Shown piece by piece: positions 1-8,162 of a stretch of DNA of 62,982 nt. The position numbers and the translations under genes were made by a program. Origin of the DNA: Candidatus Sumerlaeota bacterium (lineage in GTDB: Bacteria > Bacillota > SLNR01); NCBI GenBank assembly GCA_007132905.1, contig SLNR01000033.1, positions 1 to 62,982 on the forward strand, in the 5' to 3' direction. The notes under the pieces were generated by a model. It was not told the origin of the DNA. It saw only the letters and a list, made by a program, of their open reading frames with translations, and searched no databases. The stretch's first letter is position 1; each line of letters opens with the position of its first letter.

Positions 1-8
1 CATGAAGC

Positions 9-34
9 GACCACCGAGGAAGCCCTCGGTGGTC
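9..34 (-). terminator. Hairpin terminator of the TAXI gene
   Basis: A perfect 11-bp inverted repeat (9-19 with 24-34) encloses a 4-nt loop, 22 bases past the stop codon of the minus-strand gene. The bases beyond it on the minus strand are not clearly U-rich and the window ends there, so the termination role is inferred from the stem and its position. Confidence 0.6.
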
Positions 35-56
35 GTCACCCCCTTATTAGGCAGGG

Positions 57-1025
57 TTACTGCTCATCATAGAACCTTTGTACGCCTGGATGGAGTTCAA
101 TCGGCATTCCGTCCATGGCTGTTTCGAGTTGGAGATCTCCCCCTCTGACGTGAGCGGCTGCAATAGTATCCAAGTTTTCAAAAATGGCTTTGGTAATCTC
201 ATAGAAAAGGTCTTCGTCGACCTCTGAATGAGTGATAAGCATGGCCATAACAGCGACCCCTGTGACAGGCTCGTCCTGATTAGGATAAGTTCCCGCGGGG
301 ATAACAGCTTTAGTGTAAAATGGGTACTCATCCAAGAAAGCATCCAATTTGGCTTCATCGAAAGAGATTAACTGTACATCTTTTACGGTGGAGATGTCCT
401 GCACGACGGCTGTCGGAATGCCAGCTGTTAAAAAGGCAGCATCGATATGACCGTCTTTGATGTTGTCAGCAGCTTCAGAGAAAGTCAAATAGTCGGCTTT
501 ACCGAGATCTTCATAAGTAATGTCGTGGGCCAATAGAATTTGTCGGGCATTAGCTTCAGTGCCGCTGCCGGGAGCACCAACAGCGACATTCTTGCCAACC
601 AGATCATCAATTGTTTCGATTCCGGAATCGGCAGAAGCAACGATTTGAATGATTTCCGGATACCAGGTAGCGACTCCTCTCAAATAGTCATGAGGCACTG
701 CATCCTCGTACATTTCAACTCCGTTGAAAGCATAATAGGTAATGTCGTTTTGAACAAGCGCCAGCTCATTTTCCCTGTCATGTAAAAGTGTGATGTTTGC
801 CAAAGATGCTCCTGTTGATTCAGCTTGGGCTGATATCCCCTCAATATTGTCATTGAGAACTTGGGCAACGGCCGCCCCGAGGGGGTAATAAGTTCCAGCG
901 GGAGAACCTGTGGCGATACTGATATAGATAGTATCGTCATCAGGGGCGGCTTGACCGCAACCTACAGCAGCAACTGCCAACATAATGAATACCATCAAGA
1001 AAGCGAATCTTCTAACATTTTTCAC
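57..1025 (-). CDS. TAXI family TRAP transporter solute-binding lipoprotein
   Basis: This is a periplasmic-type binding protein of the TAXI (TRAP-associated extracytoplasmic immunogenic) family, which normally passes an organic acid or amino acid such as glutamate to a fused TRAP permease. The N-terminus is a lipoprotein signal: two arginines, a hydrophobic stretch and a lipobox ending in Cys23, so the protein should be membrane-anchored. The segment with IATGSPAGTYYPLG is the usual TAXI N-terminal ligand-site region, and a VGAPGSGTEANA segment follows at about residue 150. I chose the GTG at 1025 because the GGAGG at about 1033-1038 is 8 nt away; the upstream GTG at 1031 would sit only 2 nt from it. 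No TRAP permease is visible, and a hairpin follows at once, so it looks monocistronic. The ligand cannot be told from sequence. Confidence 0.9.
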   Translation of the reverse strand: MKNVRRFAFLMVFIMLAVAAVGCGQAAPDDDTIYISIATGSPAGTYYPLGAAVAQVLNDNIEGISAQAESTGASLANITLLHDRENELALVQNDITYYAFNGVEMYEDAVPHDYLRGVATWYPEIIQIVASADSGIETIDDLVGKNVAVGAPGSGTEANARQILLAHDITYEDLGKADYLTFSEAADNIKDGHIDAAFLTAGIPTAVVQDISTVKDVQLISFDEAKLDAFLDEYPFYTKAVIPAGTYPNQDEPVTGVAVMAMLITHSEVDEDLFYEITKAIFENLDTIAAAHVRGGDLQLETAMDGMPIELHPGVQRFYDEQ

Positions 1026-1117
1026 ATACACGACCTCCTCATTAATTGGTTTTTATCTAGCTATGAAAACAAAGTTGCTTTGCTTCCCTCCCCCCCCCTT
1101 CAATTTACCCAAATAAT

Positions 1118-1133
1118 TATTCCATACGGAATA
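1118..1133. promoter_or_regulatory. Palindrome in the divergent TAXI/acpS intergenic region
   Basis: TATTCC and GGAATA form a perfect inverted repeat around a 4-nt centre, between the divergent TAXI and acpS genes. It has the size of a transcription-factor operator, but I do not recognise the regulator. A run of nine C (1090-1098) lies between it and the TAXI start. Confidence 0.3.
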
Positions 1134-1180
1134 TTGAAACCCTTCTTCATTAATGTGAATATTCAGAAAAAACATAAAAT

Positions 1181-1208
1181 TGACAGTGAAAAAAAACTGG
1201 GGTAATAT
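1181..1208 (+). promoter_or_regulatory. Sigma-A-type promoter for acpS-nnr-alr
   Basis: TTGACA at 1181-1186 matches the -35 consensus exactly. TAATAT at 1203-1208 is a weaker -10 at 16-nt spacing. It lies 23 nt upstream of acpS in the correct direction. Confidence 0.55.
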
Positions 1209-1230
1209 GAAATAAATAGGAGGATGGCGA

Positions 1231-1629
1231 ATGATTTACGGTCTAGGTGTTGATATCGTCGAAATTCAAAGGATTAGAAGGATTGCCGAGCGTAAAGGCA
1301 GCCGTTTTTTTGGCAGGGTTTTTACAAAACAAGAACTTTCTTATTGTTTTGAGGCCAAGGATCCTTATCCACGCTTGGCCAGTCGTTTTGCGGCGAAAGA
1401 AGCTGTATTAAAAGCAATGGGCGAGGGATTGAGAAAAATGAAATGGAAAGAAATAGAGGTCTCGCGAGATAATAAAGGGAAACCACAAGTAAAACTCTCA
1501 GGAAAGGCAAATATAACTGCACAAGAAAAAGGGATACAGCGCATTCACATTTCTCTTACCCACAGTCGTGATTATGCAGCAGCACAGGCTGTTGCCTGGC
1601 AGGAGGAGAAGGCGAATGAGAATAGGTAG
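1231..1629 (+). CDS. acpS: Holo-[acyl-carrier-protein] synthase
   Basis: AcpS moves the 4'-phosphopantetheine arm of CoA to a serine of acyl carrier protein, making ACP active for fatty acid synthesis. The 132-residue length fits the family. The N-terminal GLGVDIVEI motif carries the Mg-binding Asp8, and the RFAAKEAVLKA motif near residue 52 carries the second acidic metal ligand and CoA-binding lysines. The ATG at 1231 follows an AGGAGG about 8 nt upstream. The 3' end overlaps the start of nnr by 14 nt, so the two are probably translationally coupled. acpS next to nnr and alr is a common Bacillota arrangement. Confidence 0.95.
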   Translation: MIYGLGVDIVEIQRIRRIAERKGSRFFGRVFTKQELSYCFEAKDPYPRLASRFAAKEAVLKAMGEGLRKMKWKEIEVSRDNKGKPQVKLSGKANITAQEKGIQRIHISLTHSRDYAAAQAVAWQEEKANENR

Positions 1630-3202
1630 TCGACAGACAGTTCGTTCAATTGAAGACAAGGCTATGGAGGTTTTGAAAATTCCTTCTTTGCTGATGATGG
1701 ATCAAGCAGGGAAAAGAGTGGCGTGCGAAATTGAAAAGAGGACAGGTCCTTTTAAAGGCGTCATTGTGGTTCTAGCAGGAACCGGCAATAATGGGGGCGA
1801 TGGAATGGCGGCAGCTCGGCACCTCCACGCTAATGGGTATGATGTGTCCGTTTTTCTTGCCGGCGAAGAGAAAAGTCTTTCTGATAATGGCAAACTATAC
1901 TTTCATATCCTTAAAAAGAGCGGAGTTCCGGTCATATCTATAGTCCGGGGGGCCGCTTTTTCGATACTAGAGGATAATCTTAGAAAAACGGATATTGTGG
2001 TAGATGCTTTGGCAGGTATTGGGTTGAGAGGAAGCTTACAGCCCTTATTGAAAAAGATTATTTTTTGTGCTAATGAAACAGATGCTTTGAAAGTTGCTGT
2101 GGACATACCAACGGGAGTCAATGCCAACACGGGAGAAGCTGATAACGCTTTCGAATCAGATGTTACGGTTACTTTTATTTTGCCTAAAGCGGGACTGTAT
2201 CTTTATCCTGGAGCGTCGTTTGCTGGGAATATTGTTTTGGATACATTGAGTCTTCCAAAAGGGCTTATGCCAAAAGAAGAAGTGGATATGTTTTTAATTG
2301 ACTCGAGGGTGGCAGAAGAACTCATTATGCCGCGCAGAGAAAACTCTCATAAAGGACAGCATGGGAAAACTCTCATAATCGCTGGGTCCAAAACAATGCC
2401 GGGGGCCGCTTTGATAGCCGCTTTGGGCGCACTTCGAGCCGGCAGTGGTCTTGTGAAACTCGCCATGCCGAAAACCGCTTGGATGTGTGTATCTTATTTT
2501 CCAGAAGTGATACCTGTCTTTTTAGAAGATGAAGGTAGTGGACTGCTTAACGACTCGGGAGCAGAGGAGATATTCAAAGAGATTTCAGAGTCAGATACGG
2601 TGGCCATTGGCCCTGGTTTAACTCAGCACAGCGAGGTCAAAGATTTGATCAAAAAGCTAATTATATCCATAGATAGACCGATGGTGATCGATGCCGATGG
2701 TTTGAATGCTTTGGCAGGAGAGACTTCAAAACTTAATGAAATCGATTATCCTAAAGTGCTAACCCCCCATCCGGGCGAGATGGCACGTCTTTGTGAGGTT
2801 TCCACTGCCGAGATTCAGTCAGACCGCACCTCATACGCACTTAAAGCAGCTGAGAAGTGGCAGGCGGTAGTGGTTTTAAAGGGGGCCGGGACCGTCGTTG
2901 CTTCACCCGGAGGCAGAGTATTCATTAATACTACCGGCAATCCGGGTATGGCCGCTGGAGGTTTTGGGGATGTGCTGACCGGTATGATCGCCGGACTGAT
3001 CGGACAAGGATATAAAGAAGAAGAAGCGGCTGTTTTAAGTGTCTATGTACACGGAAAAACTGCCGATGAGCTGGCTCGAACCAAGGGGACAATGGGGCTA
3101 ACCCCTAGTGAAACCGCAGAAATGATTCCGCACGTGCTGCATAATCTAGCAAGAGATTTTTTAAAGCAGGAAAAAGGGCTTGACAATGGAAAGGTATATT
3201 AA
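1616..3202 (+). CDS. nnr: Bifunctional NAD(P)H-hydrate epimerase / ADP-dependent dehydratase
   Basis: This enzyme repairs damaged NADH and NADPH. The N-terminal YjeF domain (about residues 1-215) epimerises R-NAD(P)HX to the S form, and the C-terminal ribokinase-like domain (about 230-510) dehydrates S-NAD(P)HX using ADP. Visible marks are GTGNNGGDG at about residue 55 in the epimerase, and in the dehydratase an ADADGLNAL-like motif, TPHPGE and the NTTGNPGMAAGGFGDVL segment with the catalytic Asp. The ATG at 1616 is preferred because AGGAGG at 1601-1606 precedes it and the family N-terminus (IGSRQTVRSIED) starts there; an upstream start would add an Arg-rich stretch translated over acpS. The length of 528 residues is normal for the fusion. 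Confidence 0.95.
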   Translation: MRIGSRQTVRSIEDKAMEVLKIPSLLMMDQAGKRVACEIEKRTGPFKGVIVVLAGTGNNGGDGMAAARHLHANGYDVSVFLAGEEKSLSDNGKLYFHILKKSGVPVISIVRGAAFSILEDNLRKTDIVVDALAGIGLRGSLQPLLKKIIFCANETDALKVAVDIPTGVNANTGEADNAFESDVTVTFILPKAGLYLYPGASFAGNIVLDTLSLPKGLMPKEEVDMFLIDSRVAEELIMPRRENSHKGQHGKTLIIAGSKTMPGAALIAALGALRAGSGLVKLAMPKTAWMCVSYFPEVIPVFLEDEGSGLLNDSGAEEIFKEISESDTVAIGPGLTQHSEVKDLIKKLIISIDRPMVIDADGLNALAGETSKLNEIDYPKVLTPHPGEMARLCEVSTAEIQSDRTSYALKAAEKWQAVVVLKGAGTVVASPGGRVFINTTGNPGMAAGGFGDVLTGMIAGLIGQGYKEEEAAVLSVYVHGKTADELARTKGTMGLTPSETAEMIPHVLHNLARDFLKQEKGLDNGKVY

Positions 3203-3240
3203 ACACGAAGCGATAGGAAACAGAGGAGGCGAAAATAAGG

Positions 3241-4443
3241 ATGAGCGTCATGGCTGATGTCCGGCCTGCTTGGGTAGAGATTGATTTAGATGCAATTACA
3301 AACAATTATAAGGCAGTAAGGAAAACATTGAAGGATGAAACAAAAATCATGGCCGTGGTGAAAGGAGACGCCTATGGATGTGCTTCTGCACTGCCGGCTC
3401 AGATGCTGCTTGAGTTGGGCGCTGATTATTTAGCGGTTGCGATATTGGATGAAGCGTTAGAACTTAGAAAGGCAGGGATTGAAGACCCGATTTTAGTCTT
3501 AGGTTATACACCGGCTTCGCAAGCCAAGCTTGCTGTCAAAAATGATATTACGCTGACGGTTTACCGGAAGGAAAGTGTAGAAGCCGTATCTAAAGCAGCT
3601 CAGGAACTTAAAAAGATCGGAAAAGTTCACATAAAAGTGGATACCGGAATGGGTCGCATAGGTCTGCAGCCTGGTCAAGAAGTTGTTAAATTTATTAAGG
3701 AAGCAAAGAATCTCGATAAGATAGAAACGGAAGGCATCTACACTCATTTCTCGGTAGCGGAAATGGAAGAGCCTGGGGATAAAGAATATACATATGATCA
3801 ACTTTCTATATTTGAAGAGACTCTTTCTATGCTTCAAAAAGAAGAGATGGAAGTTCCTATCAAGCATGCTTGCAATAGTGCAGCGATCATGAATATCCCC
3901 GAATCCCGGTTAGATATGGTGCGGACCGGGTCAGCCATCTTTGGGATTACCGTCACGGACGAGATTAATCGAAAGTTGGACCTAAGGCCGGTGATTTCGC
4001 TAAAAGCAAGCATTGGACATGTCAAAAAAGTTCCGAAAGGACGCGCAATCAGCTATGGCCGAACTTATGTTACGGAAAAAGAAACCACAATAGCCACACT
4101 GCCTTTAGGGTATGCTGATGGTTACAGCCGGCTTTTGTCTAATCAGAGCCAGGTGCTTGTTGGCGGGAAAAAAAATCCCCAAATTGGCCTGGTCTGCATG
4201 GACCAGTGCATGGTGGATGTAAGTGAAGTGGAACCAACTCCTCAGGTCAACGACACTGCAGTGCTTCTCGGCAGGCAGGGAGAGGAAGAAATCACCATGG
4301 GGGATTTAGCTCGCATTATGGGAGCGAAGGCGAATGATCTTGAAGTGGTGACTCACTTCACAAAGAGACTCCCCAGGGTCTATATCTGGCAGGGAGAACC
4401 AATCGCTGTTTATGACATGAACGGATTAAGAAAAAAACAGTAG
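3241..4443 (+). CDS. alr: Alanine racemase
   Basis: Alr is a PLP enzyme that interconverts L- and D-alanine, supplying D-Ala for peptidoglycan. The PLP lysine is Lys41 in AVVKGDAYG; most family members have KADAYGHG, so Gly42 and the missing His are mild departures. The second catalytic base is expected in the SYGRTY segment, and the CMDQCMVDV block of the C-terminal barrel is intact. The length (400 residues) is typical. A GAGGAGG site lies 11 nt upstream of the ATG at 3241; a second in-frame ATG at 3250 is possible. It closes the acpS-nnr-alr unit and is followed by a small hairpin with a T-rich tail. The mazEF pair that follows alr in bacilli is absent. Confidence 0.94.
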   Translation: MSVMADVRPAWVEIDLDAITNNYKAVRKTLKDETKIMAVVKGDAYGCASALPAQMLLELGADYLAVAILDEALELRKAGIEDPILVLGYTPASQAKLAVKNDITLTVYRKESVEAVSKAAQELKKIGKVHIKVDTGMGRIGLQPGQEVVKFIKEAKNLDKIETEGIYTHFSVAEMEEPGDKEYTYDQLSIFEETLSMLQKEEMEVPIKHACNSAAIMNIPESRLDMVRTGSAIFGITVTDEINRKLDLRPVISLKASIGHVKKVPKGRAISYGRTYVTEKETTIATLPLGYADGYSRLLSNQSQVLVGGKKNPQIGLVCMDQCMVDVSEVEPTPQVNDTAVLLGRQGEEEITMGDLARIMGAKANDLEVVTHFTKRLPRVYIWQGEPIAVYDMNGLRKKQ

Positions 4444-4473
4444 ATGCAATCAAAGACTTCAATATGAAGGAGA

Positions 4474-4578
4474 ATGATGGGAAAAAGCGAATACAATTTG
4501 GTGGTTGAATCAGAACTTTTCGGAGGGATGGTTATTTTTTCATCAATAGCTTGGCTATCGCCTTGCCTGACTTTGTAA
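4474..4578 (+). CDS. Possible 34-residue hydrophobic small protein
   Basis: A short reading frame starts with two consecutive ATG codons 1-4 nt after an AAGGAG site at 4467-4472. It encodes a polar N-terminus followed by a hydrophobic run (MVIFSSIAWLS). I do not recognise it. It fills the gap between alr and the methylmalonyl-CoA mutase operon, where some bacilli carry small toxin-antitoxin genes, but no similarity to MazE is seen. The ribosome binding site is the only positive evidence. Confidence 0.25.
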   Translation: MMGKSEYNLVVESELFGGMVIFSSIAWLSPCLTL

Positions 4579-4580
4579 GT

Positions 4581-4604
4581 GCTCATAGCTGAGCTTTTCC
4601 TTTT
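4581..4604 (+). terminator. Putative terminator after alr
   Basis: GCTCA-TAGC-TGAGC forms a 5-bp hairpin at 4581-4594, followed by TTTTCCTTTT. The short stem makes it a weak terminator, but the position between two operons fits. Confidence 0.45.
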
Positions 4605-4644
4605 CGTTTGTTTGAAGTAAATCAAGTGATAGGAGGGTTTGATT

Positions 4645-6324
4645 GTGTTTGATAAGGAAAAAATCAAACAAATCAAGAAAAAGAATGAAGAGTGGGAAGA
4701 AAGCAAGGTTCAAAAGGCGATTAGTCGATTTCCCGAAAGAAAAGAGGATTTTGAGACCATTTCTGAGCTTCCGGTAGAAAGGCTTTATACACCTTGCGAC
4801 GTTGAAAACCTGGACTATCTTGAGGATTTGGGATTCCCGGGGGAGTTTCCTTATACGCGCGGGGTACAGCCTACGATGTATCGGGGAAGATTTTGGACGA
4901 TGAGGCAGTATGCTGGATTTGCTTCAGCGGAAGAATCCAATACTCGATACAAATACCTTCTAAAACAGGGACAGACAGGTCTTAGTGTGGCTTTTGATTT
5001 ACCAACGCAAATCGGTTATGATTCTGACCATGATATGTCAGAAGGGGAAGTTGGAAAAGTTGGTGTGGCGATCGATTCCCTGGCGGATATGGAGATTCTG
5101 TTTGACGAGATTCCTCTTGACAAAGTGAGCACATCCATGACCATTAATGCCCCGGCCGCCGTTTTGTTGGCCATGTATGTTGCCGTGGCCGAAAAGCAAG
5201 GAATTTCACCGGATAAACTCACTGGTACGATTCAAAATGATATTTTGAAAGAATATGCAGCAAGGGGAACTTTCATATTTCCTCCGAAACCATCAATGAG
5301 ATTAATCACGGATACTTTTGAATATTGTTTTAATAGTGTACCCGGATGGAACACCATAAGCATCAGCGGCTACCATATAAGAGAGGCCGGGTCTACGGCG
5401 GTTCAGGAAGTTGCTTTCACACTGGCAAACGGCATAGCGTATGTCGAGGCTGCTATTGAGGCGGGATTGGATGTGGATGATTTTGGACCAAGACTTTCTT
5501 TTTTCTTTAATTCCCATCTTGATCTTTTAGAGGAAGTAGCAAAATTCAGAGCAGCAAGAAGACTTTGGGCCCGCATCATGAAAGAAAGATTTAAGGCAAA
5601 GAACCCTAAATCCTTAATGCTCCGTTTCCACACCCAGACGGCAGGATCAACCCTCACCGCACAGCAGCCCAATAACAATATTGTCAGAGTTGCCCTGCAG
5701 GCGCTGTCAGCTGTATTAGGCGGAACACAATCGCTGCATACAAACTCTAAGGATGAGGCTTTGGCCCTTCCTTCTGAAGAATCCGTACAAATTGCTCTCA
5801 GAACCCAGCAGATTTTGGCCGAAGAAAGCGGGGCGGCCGATACGATTGATCCTTTGGCCGGGTCATATTATGTGGAGAATTTGACGGAAAAAATTGAAAA
5901 AGAAGCACTTGAATATATTGAGAGAATCGATGACTTGGGTGGCTCTCCCTCCGCTATTGAAAAAGGCTTTATTCAAAAAGAGATACAGGAGAGTGCCTAT
6001 CGGTATCAAAGAAGTGTTGAAGAACAAGAAAGAATTGTAGTTGGCGTCAATAAATATAAAACAGACGAAGCACCACCCGAAGACCTGCTCGAAGTGGATC
6101 CCGCCGTTGGAGAGCTGCAGACAGAAAAACTTGCAGAGCTTAGAAAGACCAGAAAAGACGACGATGTTCGCAAAACACTCAAAGACTTAAAAGAAGCAGC
6201 TGAAGGGAAGGAAAATCTCATGCCTTATATACTTGACTGTGTCAAGGCTTATGCAACTCTAGGCGAGATATGTGATGTGCTTCGTGATGTTTTCGGTGAA
6301 TACGAACAGGCAGTCTTGTTTTAG
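4645..6324 (+). CDS. Methylmalonyl-CoA mutase large (catalytic) subunit
   Basis: This is the TIM-barrel subunit of a two-part, adenosylcobalamin-dependent mutase that interconverts succinyl-CoA and methylmalonyl-CoA. The 559-residue chain lacks the cobalamin-binding domain, which is the next gene. The substrate-site segment [17 protein letters not shown] places Tyr79 at the position of Tyr89 of the Propionibacterium enzyme. Arg207 in EYAARGTF occupies the Arg207 position that reads the methylmalonyl carboxylate. Isobutyryl-CoA mutases replace these with Phe and Gln, so methylmalonyl-CoA is favoured as substrate. The GTG at 4645 is chosen because AGGAGG (4631-4636) is 8 nt upstream; an in-frame TTG at 4639 is too close. 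It opens an eight-gene operon. Confidence 0.95.
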   Translation: MFDKEKIKQIKKKNEEWEESKVQKAISRFPERKEDFETISELPVERLYTPCDVENLDYLEDLGFPGEFPYTRGVQPTMYRGRFWTMRQYAGFASAEESNTRYKYLLKQGQTGLSVAFDLPTQIGYDSDHDMSEGEVGKVGVAIDSLADMEILFDEIPLDKVSTSMTINAPAAVLLAMYVAVAEKQGISPDKLTGTIQNDILKEYAARGTFIFPPKPSMRLITDTFEYCFNSVPGWNTISISGYHIREAGSTAVQEVAFTLANGIAYVEAAIEAGLDVDDFGPRLSFFFNSHLDLLEEVAKFRAARRLWARIMKERFKAKNPKSLMLRFHTQTAGSTLTAQQPNNNIVRVALQALSAVLGGTQSLHTNSKDEALALPSEESVQIALRTQQILAEESGAADTIDPLAGSYYVENLTEKIEKEALEYIERIDDLGGSPSAIEKGFIQKEIQESAYRYQRSVEEQERIVVGVNKYKTDEAPPEDLLEVDPAVGELQTEKLAELRKTRKDDDVRKTLKDLKEAAEGKENLMPYILDCVKAYATLGEICDVLRDVFGEYEQAVLF

Positions 6325-6352
6325 TTCGGAGCGGATAAGGAGGGATGGAACA

Positions 6353-6751
6353 ATGAATAAGGAGAAAAATATTCGGGTATTGGTGGCCAAACCGGGATTA
6401 GATGGTCACGACAGAGGAGCCAAAGTCATTGCCCGTGCGCTAAGAGACGCAGGCATGGAAGTTATTTATACAGGGTTGAGGCAATCCCCTGAACAAATTG
6501 TCCAGGCAGCTGTGCAGGAAGACGCAGATGTCATTGCCGTCAGTATTTTGTCCGGCGCACATATGCATTTGCTCCCGCGAATAGTAGATATGTCAAAAGA
6601 ATCAGGTCTTGAAGATGTGTTGGTCATTGCCGGAGGTGTTATTCCGCAAGGTGATATTAAAAAGCTTGCTGATTCGGGTGTTGCGGGTGTCTTCACTTCC
6701 GGAACCTCAACAAAGGAGATTATTGACTTTATTCAAAATCAAGTGAATTGA
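6353..6751 (+). CDS. Methylmalonyl-CoA mutase cobalamin-binding small subunit
   Basis: This 132-residue protein is the B12-binding partner of the preceding catalytic subunit. The base-off/His-on motif DxHxxG is present as LDGHDRG, so His19 should be the lower cobalt ligand, with conserved Lys13 before it. [10 protein letters not shown] and the GGVIPQGD region line the cobalamin pocket. The ATG at 6353 follows AAGGAGGG by 8-9 nt; longer readings in this frame run through the end of the upstream gene and are not needed. The split into large and small subunits is known in archaea and some Clostridia. Confidence 0.95.
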   Translation: MNKEKNIRVLVAKPGLDGHDRGAKVIARALRDAGMEVIYTGLRQSPEQIVQAAVQEDADVIAVSILSGAHMHLLPRIVDMSKESGLEDVLVIAGGVIPQGDIKKLADSGVAGVFTSGTSTKEIIDFIQNQVN

Positions 6752-6766
6752 CTTTAGGGAGAGACG

Positions 6767-7714
6767 GTGAAATCATTGTCACTAGCACAAAAGGCACGTG
6801 AAGGGGATAGGCTCTCAGTTGCCCGTTTAATCACCATGGTCGAAAACAGACAGGAAGAAGCTGAAAAAGAGCTTGCTTTTTTGCATTCCTATACTGGTAA
6901 AGCGAAAGTCATTGGGGTTACGGGCCCCCCCGGAGCGGGCAAAAGTACATTGACCGGAAAATTTGTAAAACAGTGGCGAGCTCTTGGCAAGAAAGTAGCT
7001 GTGGTAGCGGTGGATCCGACCAGTCCTTTTACCGGGGGGTCACTGCTGGGGGATCGTCTTAGGATGTCTGAATTAACTACGGACCCCGGGGTGTTTATTA
7101 GGAGCATGAGTACTAGGGGGAGTTTAGGTGGATTGGCCGCGGCTACAGGTGATGTAATTCGCGTATTGGATGCAGCCGGATATGAAATTATTATTGTAGA
7201 AACAGTCGGTGTGGGGCAGGCAGAAGTGGACATAATGGAAATAGCCGACAGTGTTCTTGTTATCACGGTCCCAGGCCTTGGGGATGATATTCAGATTAGC
7301 AAAGCGGGCATCATGGAAATAGGAGATGTCTTTATCGTAAATAAAGCGGACCGTCATGGAGCCGACCAAATTGTGACAGCTTTGGATATGATGCTGGATT
7401 TAAATCCCACCGAAAATGATTGGCGTCCCCCCATCATTAAAACGGTGGCAACTTCCGGGGAAGGGATTGAGGATTTAGTAAAAAAAGTGCAAGAACATTT
7501 TTCCTATACTGAAAAAGCAGGTCTTCTTGAAGGAAGAAAGATGCAGCGGACAAAAAACGAAATTGTAAACATACTCAAGAAGAGGTTTGAAGAAACAGTT
7601 ATCGACCCAGCGGAGGCTGAAGGTGCTTTGGACTCATACGCCAAAAAAGTTTATGAAAAAGAAATGGATCCATATCAAGCGGTGGATAAAATTATGAAGG
7701 AAAAGGACAGATAA
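6767..7714 (+). CDS. meaB: Methylmalonyl-CoA mutase-associated GTPase MeaB
   Basis: MeaB is a SIMIBI-class G3E GTPase that chaperones the mutase: it gates loading of adenosylcobalamin and prevents or reverses inactivation. The P-loop GPPGAGKST is at about residue 50, followed by VAVDPTSPFTGG, the ETVGVGQAE switch segment, and NKADRHGA as the guanine-specificity motif. The length of 315 residues is normal. The GTG at 6767 has an AGGGAGAG site just upstream, and only 15 nt separate it from the small mutase subunit. Its place directly after both mutase subunits supports the assignment over the old name ArgK. Confidence 0.95.
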   Translation: MKSLSLAQKAREGDRLSVARLITMVENRQEEAEKELAFLHSYTGKAKVIGVTGPPGAGKSTLTGKFVKQWRALGKKVAVVAVDPTSPFTGGSLLGDRLRMSELTTDPGVFIRSMSTRGSLGGLAAATGDVIRVLDAAGYEIIIVETVGVGQAEVDIMEIADSVLVITVPGLGDDIQISKAGIMEIGDVFIVNKADRHGADQIVTALDMMLDLNPTENDWRPPIIKTVATSGEGIEDLVKKVQEHFSYTEKAGLLEGRKMQRTKNEIVNILKKRFEETVIDPAEAEGALDSYAKKVYEKEMDPYQAVDKIMKEKDR

Positions 7715-7726
7715 GGAGGGATTGCT

Positions 7727-8137
7727 TTGTTTGGTAAAATTAGTCATTTGGGGATTGCCGTAAAAAATATCGAAGATTCGCTAAAGCTTTATACAGATGT
7801 TTTCGGATTGGAGTTAGAGGGAATCGAAGAGGTTCCTGAGCAAAAAGTTAAAGTTGCCTTTCTTCCGATTGGCGAAAGCAGAATTGAACTATTGGAAGCA
7901 ACGGAGCCTGACAGTGCCGTGGCCAAGTTTATTGAAAAAAAAGGCGAAGGTATCCAACACATTGCATTTCAAGTTGAAAACGTGGAAAAAGCTATCACAT
8001 CTGCTAAGGAGATGGGTTTGAAAATGATAGACGAAAAACCCCGTAAAGGGGCTGGGGGAGCAAAGATTGCTTTTATACACCCCAAAAATACTTACGGCGT
8101 GTTGATGGAATTATGCGAGCACGAGGATGACCATTAG
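7727..8137 (+). CDS. mce: Methylmalonyl-CoA epimerase
   Basis: This glyoxalase-fold metalloenzyme interconverts the R and S forms of methylmalonyl-CoA, linking the mutase (R form) to the decarboxylase (S form). The protein has 136 residues. Metal ligands of the vicinal oxygen chelate fold are visible as His in KISHLGIAV, His in GIQHIAFQV and Glu in the C-terminal VLMELCEH. The start is the TTG at 7727, 6 nt after AAGGAGGG, and the gene is 12 nt from meaB. Its place between mutase and decarboxylase genes completes the pathway. Confidence 0.95.
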   Translation: MFGKISHLGIAVKNIEDSLKLYTDVFGLELEGIEEVPEQKVKVAFLPIGESRIELLEATEPDSAVAKFIEKKGEGIQHIAFQVENVEKAITSAKEMGLKMIDEKPRKGAGGAKIAFIHPKNTYGVLMELCEHEDDH

Positions 8138-8162
8138 GAAAATCAAGGAGGGATGAGCGAGA

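Noticed and set aside
861-1205. A 114-codon plus-strand frame over the TAXI start
   Set aside because: It runs antisense to the signal peptide coding region and the intergenic promoter region, with no ribosome binding site or recognisable product.
4543-4556. ATAGC-TTGG-CTAT-like hairpin as a terminator
   Set aside because: It has no T run after it; the hairpin at 4581-4594 is a better terminator.
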